Source of the DNA: Rhodocyclaceae bacterium UBA5602
GTDB taxonomy: Bacteria > Pseudomonadota > Gammaproteobacteria > Burkholderiales > Rhodocyclaceae
Direction: 5' to 3'
Length of the DNA stretch: 13,805 bases
NCBI GenBank assembly: GCA_002424865.1
Contig: DILC01000036.1
Location: forward strand, 1 to 13,805
Position 1 is the first letter of the stretch. Each line of letters begins with the position of its first letter. This document shows positions 1 to 7,223 of the stretch, one piece after another. The position numbers were made by a program, and so were the translations under genes. Under the pieces are notes generated by a model. That model searched no databases. It worked only from the letters and a program-made list of their open reading frames with translations, and was not told where the DNA came from.

Positions 1-18
1 GCCCCCTCGCGGGGAGGC

Positions 19-115
19 GAACCCGGCCTGCCCATCCGTCCACCGCAGGAAGGCTTCTGTCCGGCCCACTGCGCTCGGTGATTGCGCAGCGCACTTGCCA
101 GGACTTTCACGTTAA
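19..115 (+). repeat. Dispersed intergenic repeat, copy R1 (upstream of thiL)
   Basis: About 97 bp that align almost without gaps to 1762-1859; I count roughly a dozen to fifteen mismatches by eye. The best shared cores are GGCTTCTGTCCGGCCC, CAGCGCACTTGCCA and ACTTTCACGTTAA. The copy ends 21 bp before the thiL start, and the bases just after it (ACCGGGGAG) supply the likely thiL ribosome binding site. A 6-bp arm pair, CTGCGC/GCGCAG, is possible inside it but is not kept in the other copies. The function is unknown. Confidence 0.8.
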
Positions 116-136
116 TTTCACCGGGGAGCCGTGTCC

Positions 137-1195
137 GTGCCTGTTGCGCCCATGCCGCCTGCCTCGATTGCCCCTGCAACTGCCTCGGCAAACGCCCCTG
201 CCGGGTCGGAGTTTGACCTGATTCGCCAGTTCTTCGTCCGCCCCACCCGGCACACCACCCTAGGGATTGGTGACGATGGCGCCTTGATTACGCCCACGCC
301 GGGCCAGGAACTGGTTGTCTCCACCGATCTGCTGGTTGAAGGCACGCATTTTTTTAAAGATGCTGACCCGTTTGACATCGGCTGGAAAGCACTCGCCGTG
401 AACGTCTCCGACATGGCCGCGATGGGTGCCACACCGCGCTGGGCAACCCTTGCCGCCGTGTTGCCAGCGCCGACTTTTTCCTGGCTGGACGCTTTTTCGC
501 GCGGTTTTTTTGCCTGCGCCAATGCCTTCAATGTGGACCTCATCGGTGGCGACACCACCCGCGGGCCACGCGCTTTTTGCGTCACCATCCTGGGCGAAGT
601 GCCTGCCGGCCAAGCGCTGCGCCGCGATGGCGCCAAACTGGGCGATATGATCTGGGTATCCGGCACGCCCGGCCGCGCGGCTTTGGGCTTGGCGCACCTG
701 CAAGGCCGTACAGCAGCAATCCAGCCGCCGCTTGATACCGGCCAACTGGAACAATGCCTGACCTCCCTGCACCGCCCGCAACCGCGCGTGGCCCTGGGGC
801 TCGCACTGCGCGGTTTGGCCAGTGCCGCGATTGATGTCTCCGACGGGCTGCTGGCTGACCTTGGCCATATCCTGGCCGCCTCCGCTGGCACCGCAGAGTT
901 GCAGATTCCGCATTTACCCCCTGAAGGCTTAGCGCGCGATAGCTACCTCGCCGGAGGCGACGATTACGAGCTGATCTTTACCGCCCCGGCTGAGCACAGC
1001 AAAAAAATCGCTGCGCTCTCCACAGCGCTCAATTTACCCCTTACCTGCATTGGCAAGATCACCGCACGGTCAACTGCAAACGAAAACGCAAAAGATGACA
1101 GCCTCGGCAAGCTGCCAGAAAATGCCTTGGTGATTTTGGATGCGGCAGGCCAGATCATCACGCCAACACGCCGCGGCTTTGACCATTTCGAGTAA
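137..1195 (+). CDS. thiL: Thiamine-monophosphate kinase ThiL
   Basis: ThiL phosphorylates thiamine monophosphate with ATP to thiamine pyrophosphate, the last step of cofactor synthesis, in the cytosol. The family's blocks appear in order: GIGDDGALI, STDLLVEGTHF, VNVSDMAAMGATP, GGDTTRG, VSGTPGRAALGL, IDVSDGLLADLGHIL and GGDDYELIFTAP. The Asp-rich blocks bind Mg-ATP and substrate in this AIR-synthase-like fold. The length of about 352 residues is slightly above the usual ~325, because some 25 Ala/Pro-rich residues precede the conserved start of the fold (SEFDLIRQFF). I chose GTG 137 because GGAG at 125-128 lies 8 nt upstream; the in-frame GTG at 131 is only 2 nt from it, and ATG 152 is 23 nt away. 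The stop is 6 bp before pgpA, so the two are probably co-transcribed. The identity is secure; the exact start is not. Confidence 0.95.
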   Translation: MPVAPMPPASIAPATASANAPAGSEFDLIRQFFVRPTRHTTLGIGDDGALITPTPGQELVVSTDLLVEGTHFFKDADPFDIGWKALAVNVSDMAAMGATPRWATLAAVLPAPTFSWLDAFSRGFFACANAFNVDLIGGDTTRGPRAFCVTILGEVPAGQALRRDGAKLGDMIWVSGTPGRAALGLAHLQGRTAAIQPPLDTGQLEQCLTSLHRPQPRVALGLALRGLASAAIDVSDGLLADLGHILAASAGTAELQIPHLPPEGLARDSYLAGGDDYELIFTAPAEHSKKIAALSTALNLPLTCIGKITARSTANENAKDDSLGKLPENALVILDAAGQIITPTRRGFDHFE

Positions 1196-1201
1196 GTACC
1201 C

Positions 1202-1705
1202 ATGCGCCTGCCCGCCCCGCCCGTTAAATTCTTGTTCCAGCATCCGGCACACCTGATTGCCTGCGGCTTTGGCAGCGGCCTTTCCCCTTTAGCGCCCGGC
1301 ACGGCCGGCACTCTCTTTGCCTGGGCAAGCTATGCCTGGCTGCGCGGCCAATTACCGGACGATCTGGCTTTTGGGCTGTTTCTTTTATTGGCGGGCATTT
1401 TGGGCGTGAGCGCCTGTCAAATCGCCGGACGCAATCTCGGCGTGACGGACCACGGCGCCATTGTGTGGGATGAAATCGTGCCTTTCTGGTTCGTCCTGTT
1501 CCTGGCGCCTGCCGGTTTTGGGTGGCAAGTGGCCGCTTTCGCGCTGTTTCGCTTTTACGACATCACCAAACCCCAACCCGCGCGGTTTTTTGATCTGCGC
1601 GTTAAAAACGGCTTGGGCGTAATGATGGACGATGTCATTGCGGCCAGCTACGCCGTGTTCTCGTTGGCGCTGGCCAAAACGCTGCTTGATGCTATCGGCT
1701 ACTAA
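1202..1705 (+). CDS. pgpA: Phosphatidylglycerophosphatase A PgpA
   Basis: PgpA dephosphorylates phosphatidylglycerophosphate to phosphatidylglycerol at the inner membrane. The protein is 167 residues, a normal family length. It shows the N-terminal signature GFGSGLSPLAPGTAGTL, the metal-site segment DHGAIVWDEIV and the C-terminal block FRFYDITKPQPARFF followed by KNGLGVMMDDVIA, with the acidic residues expected of this Mg-dependent phosphatase. Hydrophobic stretches around residues 50-70, 95-115 and 140-160 fit membrane association. The gene starts 6 bp after thiL, the standard thiL-pgpA pair in proteobacteria. The ribosome binding site is weak, which suggests coupling to thiL translation. 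A Pro follows DEIV where Gly or Ala is more usual; this is a small deviation I would not over-read. Confidence 0.95.
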   Translation: MRLPAPPVKFLFQHPAHLIACGFGSGLSPLAPGTAGTLFAWASYAWLRGQLPDDLAFGLFLLLAGILGVSACQIAGRNLGVTDHGAIVWDEIVPFWFVLFLAPAGFGWQVAAFALFRFYDITKPQPARFFDLRVKNGLGVMMDDVIAASYAVFSLALAKTLLDAIGY

Positions 1706-1761
1706 CACACATAGCGCCGATGAGCCGCCCCGAATCATGAAACCCATCCACTGTTGCAAAC

Positions 1762-1859
1762 GAACCCGCCCCCGCCCATCCTTCCCCCGCGGCAAGGCTT
1801 CTGTCCGGCCCGCTGCGCCCAGTGGTGACACAGCGCACTTGCCAAGACTTTCACGTTAA
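1762..1859 (+). repeat. Dispersed intergenic repeat, copy R2 (between pgpA and pncC)
   Basis: A 98-bp copy of the element at 19-115, in the same orientation and alignable from GAACCCG to TTTCACGTTAA. It ends 13 bp before the pncC start codon. It fills most of the 167-bp gap between pgpA and pncC. Neither strand keeps one reading frame across all copies, so the element is probably non-coding. Confidence 0.8.
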
Positions 1860-1872
1860 ACCCTGAGCCCCC

Positions 1873-2400
1873 ATGGATGCCGACCTTGCCGCCTTATCGC
1901 TTGCCATTGGCACGGCTGCGCTAGGCGCTGCGGAACCAGTCCTCATTGCCACCGCAGAATCCTGCACCGGCGGATGGGTAGCGCAAGTAATCACTCACAC
2001 TGCAGGCAGTTCCGCCTGGTTTGAGCGCGGCTTCATCACTTACGCCAACGCGGCCAAAACGGACATGCTGGGCGTCCCGGAAGCGACCTTGACCGCCCAT
2101 GGCGCAGTCAGTGAAGCAACAGCCCAAGCCATGGCGCAAGGCGCTTTGCTGCATTCCCGTGCCACCCATAGCCTGGCCATTACCGGCATTGCCGGGCCCA
2201 CGGGGGGCGTCGCCGACAAACCCGTGGGGACAGTGTGTTTTGCCTGGGCTTGCCGCCATGGATCAACTCATGAATTATCCTCGGCTAAATTACCGCGAAC
2301 TGAAACAAGACACTTTACCGGCAACCGCGAAAGCATCCGCCGCCAGGCTGTCGTGCATGCCTTGACCACGCTGCTGGCACGCGTTAAGGAAGTGCCATAA
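1873..2400 (+). CDS. pncC: Nicotinamide-nucleotide amidase PncC (CinA C-terminal domain)
   Basis: PncC deamidates nicotinamide mononucleotide to nicotinate mononucleotide, recycling NMN released by DNA ligase and other NAD-consuming reactions. The 175-residue protein is a stand-alone CinA C-terminal domain without the N-terminal MoaB-like domain of full CinA. Family marks are TAESCTGGWVAQVITHTAGS, with the proposed catalytic Ser in ESCTGG, then FITYANAAKTDMLGV with the conserved Tyr/Lys region, GAVSEATAQAMA, and the loop ITGIAGPTGGVADKPVGTV. It starts at ATG 1873 directly after repeat R2, with only a poor ribosome binding site. It lies 74 bp ahead of recA; a cinA/pncC-recA pairing is common in bacteria. 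Both the family and the amidase assignment are confident. Confidence 0.93.
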   Translation: MDADLAALSLAIGTAALGAAEPVLIATAESCTGGWVAQVITHTAGSSAWFERGFITYANAAKTDMLGVPEATLTAHGAVSEATAQAMAQGALLHSRATHSLAITGIAGPTGGVADKPVGTVCFAWACRHGSTHELSSAKLPRTETRHFTGNRESIRRQAVVHALTTLLARVKEVP

Positions 2401-2474
2401 AAACTGCATCACATGGGGCGGCAAAAACTATGCCATCCATGCCATAATCAAAATCATCTTCTAGGACGGAACTC

Positions 2475-3491
2475 ATGGACGAAAATAAAAGCAAGGCACT
2501 ACAAGCAGCGCTCGCGCAAATTGAAAAGCAGTTTGGCAAAGGCTCCATCATGAAAATGGGCGAGGGCAATGTCAGCGACGATATTCAAACCGTTTCCACA
2601 GGATCTCTCGGCCTGGACATTGCCCTAGGCATTGGCGGCTTGCCGCGCGGCCGCGTGGTGGAAATTTACGGACCGGAATCTTCCGGCAAAACCACGCTGT
2701 GTTTGCATGTCGTGGCTGAAATCCAAAAAGCCGGTGGCGTGGCCGCCTATATTGACGCAGAAAACGCGCTAGACCCGGGTTACGCCGCAAAATTGGGCGT
2801 GAATGTGCCGGACATGCTGATCTCGCAACCCGACACCGGCGAGCAAGGCCTGGAGATTGCAGACATGCTGGTGCGCTCAGGCGGCGTGGATTTGGTCGTG
2901 ATCGACTCCGTTGCCGCACTCACCCCGCGCGCTGAAATTGAAGGCGAAATGGGCGACCAGCTCCCCGGCTTGCAGGCACGCTTGATGTCGCAAGCCTTGC
3001 GCAAACTCACCGCCAACATCAAGCGCACCAATACACTGGTGATTTTCATCAACCAGATCCGCATGAAAATCGGCGTGATGTTTGGCAGCCCCGAGACCAC
3101 CACGGGCGGCAATGCGCTCAAGTTTTATGCTTCGGTGCGCATGGATATCCGCCGCACAGGTTCAATCAAAAAAGGCGATGAAGTCATCGGCAACGAGACC
3201 CGCGTCAAAGTGGTGAAAAACAAAGTCGCGCCGCCTTTCCGTGAAGCGCACTTCGACATCCTTTACGGGGAAGGCATTTCACGCGAAGGCGAGATTGTTG
3301 AGCTCGGCGTGGAACACAAGATCGTCGAAAAATCCGGTGCCTGGTACGCCTACAACGGCGAAAAAATCGGCCAGGGCAAAGACAATGCGCGTGATTTTTT
3401 ACGCGAACGTCCGGCACTTGCCGCCGAAATTGAAAACAAGGTGCGTGCCGCCGTTGGCGTGGCCGGTTTACCGGTGCAAGCGCCTGAGTAA
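2475..3491 (+). CDS. recA: Recombinase RecA
   Basis: RecA forms ATP-dependent filaments on single-stranded DNA, drives strand exchange and triggers LexA-type self-cleavage. The protein has 338 residues and is complete. It shows Walker A GPESSGKT (66-73), the catalytic Glu96 in IDAEN, Walker B LVVIDSVAAL (140-149), loop L1 around EMGDQLPGLQARL, and loop L2 from NQIRMKIG to ETTTGGNALKF (about 193-216). The start ATG is preceded by AGGACGGA (2463-2470). The 74-bp upstream gap contains an A/T-rich CATAAT (2443-2448) as a possible -10, but I see no clear -35 and no CTGT-N8-ACAG LexA-type box. Asn97 stands where RecA usually has His next to Glu96, GEQGLE replaces the more usual GEQALE, and GDQLPG replaces GDSLPG or GDSHMG. 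recX follows after 6 bp. Confidence 0.99.
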   Translation: MDENKSKALQAALAQIEKQFGKGSIMKMGEGNVSDDIQTVSTGSLGLDIALGIGGLPRGRVVEIYGPESSGKTTLCLHVVAEIQKAGGVAAYIDAENALDPGYAAKLGVNVPDMLISQPDTGEQGLEIADMLVRSGGVDLVVIDSVAALTPRAEIEGEMGDQLPGLQARLMSQALRKLTANIKRTNTLVIFINQIRMKIGVMFGSPETTTGGNALKFYASVRMDIRRTGSIKKGDEVIGNETRVKVVKNKVAPPFREAHFDILYGEGISREGEIVELGVEHKIVEKSGAWYAYNGEKIGQGKDNARDFLRERPALAAEIENKVRAAVGVAGLPVQAPE

Positions 3492-3497
3492 TTTGCC

Positions 3498-3980
3498 TTG
3501 AATACCCTGCGCAGCCGCGCAATCAAATTGCTTGCCCGGCGCGAACATACGCGCGCCGAGCTGCTGGCCAAACTCGCGGCGCATGGCACACCAGAAGAAA
3601 TTTCCGCCTTGGTCAATCAACTCGCCACCAGCAATTTACAGTCCGATGCCCGCTTTGCGGAAAGCTTCATCCGCGCCAAGGCAAGCCGCTCTGGCAGCTT
3701 GAAATTAAGGCACGGCATGCTGGGCAAAGGGCTGTCCAAAACGCTGGTCGATAGCCAGCTGGCCGCTGCCGATATGCCGGACGAATTAACGCGGGCGAAG
3801 GCGCTGTGGTTGCGGAAGTTTGCGGCAACGCCCGGCAGCGCAAAAGAATGGGCGCGGCAAGCGCGCTTTTTACAAAGCCGTGGTTTCTCAACGGACATTA
3901 TTCGTCACATCCTTAAAGAACCCAGCAAAGAACCCGCAGAAGAAGAACCAACAGAATCCAGCGAAAGCGATGCCGCATGA
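3498..3980 (+). CDS. recX: Regulatory protein RecX
   Basis: RecX binds RecA filaments and limits their assembly and ATPase and coprotease activity. The 160-residue product begins with the family's N-terminal block (SRAIKLLARREHTRAELLAKL) in three-helix repeat style. Further RecX repeats follow: DARFAESFIRAKASRSGSLK, then GMLGKGLSKTLVDSQL and a last block ending FLQSRGFSTDIIRHIL. The final ~20 residues are a Glu/Ser-rich tail without family similarity. The start is a TTG, chosen because no ATG or GTG lies near the conserved N-terminus; a rare start fits low-level, coupled expression 6 bp behind recA. The stop overlaps the next start in ATGA (3977-3980), tying recX translation to lptB, an uncommon neighbour. 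Confidence 0.92.
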   Translation: MNTLRSRAIKLLARREHTRAELLAKLAAHGTPEEISALVNQLATSNLQSDARFAESFIRAKASRSGSLKLRHGMLGKGLSKTLVDSQLAAADMPDELTRAKALWLRKFAATPGSAKEWARQARFLQSRGFSTDIIRHILKEPSKEPAEEEPTESSESDAA

Positions 3981-4810
3981 CCCCTGAACAAACGACTGAG
4001 CGCCTCACCAATGCCGGCCCGGATAGCAGCAATACTAGCCAAGGCGCCCATAACCAGGATCCCCATGACCGCGCCATGCTCTCGGCGCATAACCTGCGTA
4101 AAAAATATAAATCGCGCACCGTGGTGACTGATGTCTCGTTTGAAGTCGCCGCTGGCGAAGTCGTCGGCCTGCTCGGCCCCAATGGGGCAGGCAAAACCAC
4201 GTGTTTTTACATGGTAGTGGGCTTGGTTGCCGCTGATGGCGGCGAGATCCGCATTGATAGCCAGGGCACGAATGAACATGCGCGCTTAACGCATATGCCC
4301 ATGCACCAGCGCGCACGCTTAGGGCTTTCTTACTTGCCGCAAGAAAGTTCGGTGTTCAGAAAACTCACGGTGGCTGACAATATCCGCGCCGTGCTTGAAT
4401 TGCAAAACCTATCCACAGAAGAAATCGCCGAACGGCTGGATGTGTTGCTCACTGATTTGCACATCACACATATCCGTGACAGCCTGGCCATCTCGCTCTC
4501 TGGCGGGGAGCGCCGGCGCGTGGAAATCGCCCGTGCGCTGGCCACCCGCCCCCGCTTTATTCTGCTCGATGAACCCTTTGCCGGCGTGGACCCGATTGCC
4601 GTCATTGATATCCAAAGCATCATTCGCTTTTTGAAGCACCGTGGCATCGGCGTTTTAATCACTGACCATAATGTCCGCGAAACCCTGGGCATTTGCGATC
4701 ATGCCACCATCATCAATGAAGGCTCGGTGCTCGCCGCTGGACATCCGGACGAGATTGTCGATAATGAAAATGTGCGCCGCATTTATCTTGGCGAGCACTT
4801 CAGAATGTAA
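3977..4810 (+). CDS. lptB: LPS export ABC transporter ATP-binding protein LptB
   Basis: LptB is the cytoplasmic ATPase of the LptB2FGC complex that extracts LPS from the inner membrane and pushes it along the LptA bridge. Visible motifs are Walker A GPNGAGKT (67-74), the Q-loop in YLPQE (Gln122), signature LSGGE (174-178), Walker B FILLDEP (194-200), the H-loop in ITDHN (His231) and the typical LptB end YLGEHFRM. At 277 residues it is longer than the usual ~240, because 33 polar, Asn/Gln/Asp-rich residues precede the conserved start (MLSAHNLRKKY). An in-frame ATG at 4076 would give the standard length, but the 4-bp overlap with recX favours 3977. rpoN overlaps its stop by 1 bp. lptA and lptC, normally just upstream, are replaced by recX. 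Confidence 0.95.
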   Translation: MTPEQTTERLTNAGPDSSNTSQGAHNQDPHDRAMLSAHNLRKKYKSRTVVTDVSFEVAAGEVVGLLGPNGAGKTTCFYMVVGLVAADGGEIRIDSQGTNEHARLTHMPMHQRARLGLSYLPQESSVFRKLTVADNIRAVLELQNLSTEEIAERLDVLLTDLHITHIRDSLAISLSGGERRRVEIARALATRPRFILLDEPFAGVDPIAVIDIQSIIRFLKHRGIGVLITDHNVRETLGICDHATIINEGSVLAAGHPDEIVDNENVRRIYLGEHFRM

Positions 4811-6252
4811 TGAAACAATCACTTCAACTCAGAGTTTCTCAACATCTGGCGCTCACGCCCCAGTTGCAGCAAGCCATCCGCTTGCTGCAACTCTCCACGC
4901 TTGAACTGCATGCCGAAGTCGACCAGGCACTGCAGGAAAACCCGTTGTTGGAGCGCATTGACCCGGAACAAACCCACTACACCGCATCTTTAGAATTACC
5001 CACGCCGCCTTCTGCTACAACAGAAACAAGTGAAGTGCGCGATGAACCCGCCGAGATCAGCAGCGGGGAAGATGAAAGCTGGGGCACGGAGTACAGCGCC
5101 AGCACGCGCCCCAGAGACCCCAACGACGATGACGCGGACAGCGGCGAACTGCAAACCGCGAGCGTCAGCCTGCGGGAGCATCTCAATACGCAACTCATGA
5201 TGACAGCGCTCCCCGATCGGGAACGGGCACTCACCGCTTTTCTGATTGAGTCGCTGGATGACGATGGCTACCTCACCCAATCGTTTGACGACCTGCTCGA
5301 GCTGTTATCGTCCGATGAGTCCGAACGCGAAACCTTGCGCGAAGAGCTAACCCTGGCACTGGTTCATGTGCAGGATTTTGACCCGCCCGGCATCGGTGCC
5401 CGAAACGTCAAAGAGTGCTTGACGTTGCAGCTGGACAACCTGCCCGCGTCGCCCGAAAAAGATCTGGCACTGGCGGTTGTTGAAAACCATCTAGAACATT
5501 TAGCGACACATGATTTTGCGAAAATCAAGAAAGCGCTGCGCTGCGCTGACGGGGACCTGCGCTGTGCGCAAGAGCTCATCTGCTCGCTTAACCCGCATCC
5601 TGGCTCACAATTTTCAGCGACGGACACGCGCTACGTCACGCCGGATGTCACGGTCAAAAAGGTCAGGAATCACTGGGTGGTCACACTGAACAATGAAGCC
5701 ATGCCCAGGCTGCGCATCAACAAGCTATATGCCGACATCTTGCGCGGCAACGGCGAAGCCGCGAGCAACGCCGGGCTTGCCACCCAACTGCAAGAAGCGA
5801 AATGGCTGATTAAAAACATACAGCAGCGCTTTGATACAATTTTGCGCGTATCACAAGCCATTGTTGATCGCCAGCGGGCTTTTTTCGATCATGGCCCTGT
5901 TGCCATGCGTCCGCTGGTGTTGCGCGAAATCGCCGAAGCAGTTGAATTGCACGAATCCACCATTTCGCGCGTCACCACGCAAAAGTTTCTCGCCAGTCCG
6001 CGCGGGGTGTTCGAGCTGAAATACTTTTTTGGCAGCCACGTCGCCACAGATTCCGGTGGCGCGGCGTCAAGCACTGCAATACGGGCGCTGATCAAGCAAT
6101 TAGTCAGTGCCGAGGACGGCAAAAAACCGCTCTCGGATGCCCGCATTGCAGATATCCTCGGCGAGCAAGGGATCGTTGTCGCACGCCGCACCGTCGCAAA
6201 ATATCGCGAGTTGCTGCATATCCCGCCCGTCAACCTCAGAAAAACCCTCTGA
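4810..6252 (+). CDS. rpoN: RNA polymerase sigma-54 factor RpoN
   Basis: Sigma-54 directs RNA polymerase to -24/-12 promoters that need AAA+ activators, often for nitrogen, motility or carbon functions. The 480-residue protein is complete. Region I is Gln/Leu-rich (SLQLRVSQHLALTPQLQQAI at 4-23, continuing to ENPLLE). An acidic, low-complexity region II follows at about 50-120, then the core-binding domain (SLREHLNTQLMM to PHPGSQF), the helix-turn-helix region (REIAEAVELHESTISRVTTQ) and the RpoN box ARRTVAKYRE (458-467) close to the C-terminus. The start codon overlaps the lptB stop as TAATG, indicating translational coupling. The order lptB-rpoN-hpf-ptsN is widely conserved in proteobacteria. 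Confidence 0.98.
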   Translation: MKQSLQLRVSQHLALTPQLQQAIRLLQLSTLELHAEVDQALQENPLLERIDPEQTHYTASLELPTPPSATTETSEVRDEPAEISSGEDESWGTEYSASTRPRDPNDDDADSGELQTASVSLREHLNTQLMMTALPDRERALTAFLIESLDDDGYLTQSFDDLLELLSSDESERETLREELTLALVHVQDFDPPGIGARNVKECLTLQLDNLPASPEKDLALAVVENHLEHLATHDFAKIKKALRCADGDLRCAQELICSLNPHPGSQFSATDTRYVTPDVTVKKVRNHWVVTLNNEAMPRLRINKLYADILRGNGEAASNAGLATQLQEAKWLIKNIQQRFDTILRVSQAIVDRQRAFFDHGPVAMRPLVLREIAEAVELHESTISRVTTQKFLASPRGVFELKYFFGSHVATDSGGAASSTAIRALIKQLVSAEDGKKPLSDARIADILGEQGIVVARRTVAKYRELLHIPPVNLRKTL

Positions 6253-6275
6253 GCAACCCTGCAAAAGGAAACGAT

Positions 6276-6596
6276 ATGAATCTTAACCTTACCGGCCTCC
6301 ATATTGAAATCACACCTGCCCTGCGTGAGTATGTCACGTCAAAACTTGATCGGGTGGTCCGCCACTTTGATCACGTCATCAGTACGCACGGCATTCTTTC
6401 TGTCGACAAGCTCGAACAGAAAGCTGAGGTCACGCTGCACGTGAAAGGCAAAGACTTTTTTGCTGAGGCCTCGCATGAAGACCTGTATGCGGCAATTGAT
6501 TTGCTGGCCGACAAGCTGGATCGGCAAATCGTCAAGCACAAGGAAAAAGTCACCTCGCATCAACGTGAAAAACAACTGGATGCAGATAACGTTTAA
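6276..6596 (+). CDS. hpf: Ribosome hibernation promoting factor HPF (short form)
   Basis: HPF binds the 30S decoding channel in slow-growing cells and promotes inactive 70S/100S ribosomes. The 106-residue protein is the short form, a single S30AE/sigma-54-modulation domain without the C-terminal dimerisation domain of long HPF. It opens with MNLNLTGLHIEITPALREYV, and its later block HVKGKDFFAEASHEDLYAAI leads into DLLADKLDRQIVKHKEK, as in the family. A good ribosome binding site (AAAGGAA) lies a few bases before ATG 6276. It follows rpoN by 23 bp and is probably co-transcribed with it. The family is certain. Confidence 0.95.
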   Translation: MNLNLTGLHIEITPALREYVTSKLDRVVRHFDHVISTHGILSVDKLEQKAEVTLHVKGKDFFAEASHEDLYAAIDLLADKLDRQIVKHKEKVTSHQREKQLDADNV

Positions 6597-6605
6597 CGGC
6601 ATGAG

Positions 6606-6639
6606 CAGCCTCTGGGCTGTCCAGGCTGGCGAAACCAGC
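6606..6639 (+). other. Two small hairpins in the hpf-ptsN gap
   Basis: In the 168-bp gap between hpf and ptsN, CAGCC (6606-6610) can pair with GGCTG (6615-6619). GCTGG (6625-6629) can pair with CCAGC (6635-6639) around a CGAAA loop. An alternative fold pairs AGCC...TGG with CCAGGCT. No T-run follows, so this is not a standard intrinsic terminator; it may be an mRNA processing or attenuation structure. I see nothing else in this gap. Confidence 0.35.
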
Positions 6640-6764
6640 TGAGCGATATACTTCGCCTCCGGTTTTCACATTTGGCAGCCCGAATGGCAATCAAGGCCAG
6701 CATATAAAACTTCTGCGCTGCTTTTCCCCAAAACCATTTTCACGCACTTCGCCAGCAACTTTTA

Positions 6765-7223
6765 ATGAATCGTATCGCTCACCTGTTATCGCCTGACTAC
6801 GTCATTGCTTCACTTGACGCCAGCAGCAAAAAGCGTGTTTTTGAAGATGCGGGAATCCTTTTTGAAAACCAGCAAGGCATTGCCCGCAGCGTTGTGTTTG
6901 ATGCGCTTTTTGCGCGCGAAAAGCTTGGCTCTACCGGTTTGGGGCAAGGCATTGCGATTCCCCATGGCCGCATCAAGGGACTAAAGAAACCCTTGGGCGC
7001 ATTTTTTCGCTTGGCAACGCCCGTCCCTTTTGAAGCACCAGACGGACAAGCCGTTAGCCATATTTTTGTTCTGCTCGTGCCAGAAAATGCGAACGAGCAG
7101 CATTTGCAACTATTATCCGAACTCGCGCAATTATTTTCTGACCGCGCCTTTCGCGAACAACTCACCCTGGCGGCTGACGCGGCTGCCTTGTACCGCTTAT
7201 TTGCCAATTGGAACGCCAACTAA
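6765..7223 (+). CDS. ptsN: Nitrogen-PTS EIIA component PtsN
   Basis: PtsN (EIIA-Ntr) is the terminal phospho-acceptor of the regulatory nitrogen PTS; its phosphorylation state modulates targets such as potassium transport and stress responses. The 152-residue protein is one EIIA type-2 domain. The phosphorylatable His67 sits in the classic GIAIPHGR block, preceded by FAREKLGSTGLGQG. Further family segments are FRLATPVPFEAPDG, SHIFVLLVPENANEQHLQLL and LAQLFSDRAFREQL. The start ATG 6765 has no strong ribosome binding site. Its last 16 bases overlap the probable hprK start, so the two are likely translationally coupled. Other nitrogen-PTS genes (ptsP, npr) are not in the window. Confidence 0.95.
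   Translation: MNRIAHLLSPDYVIASLDASSKKRVFEDAGILFENQQGIARSVVFDALFAREKLGSTGLGQGIAIPHGRIKGLKKPLGAFFRLATPVPFEAPDGQAVSHIFVLLVPENANEQHLQLLSELAQLFSDRAFREQLTLAADAAALYRLFANWNAN

Noticed and set aside
61..96. A stable hairpin CTGCGC/GCGCAG as the functional core of the dispersed repeat
   Set aside because: The pairing exists in R1 only. In R2 and R3 the right arm changes to ACAGCGC without compensation on the left arm.
131..891. Long minus-strand ORFs (217-257 codons) opposite thiL
   Set aside because: These are mirror frames in GC-rich coding DNA. They are rich in Arg/Ala/Ser/Pro with no recognisable domain, while the + strand carries all ThiL motifs.
1385..1831. Minus-strand ORF of 148 codons over pgpA and repeat R2
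   Set aside because: It lies antisense to a certain gene, and its sequence is low-complexity translation of the opposite strand. The frame shared by R1 and R2 on this strand is broken in R3 by an inserted base.
1738..1859. Small + strand ORF of 40 codons ending in repeat R2
   Set aside because: There is no ribosome binding site, and the matching frame in R1 hits a stop in the middle of the repeat, so it is not conserved between copies.
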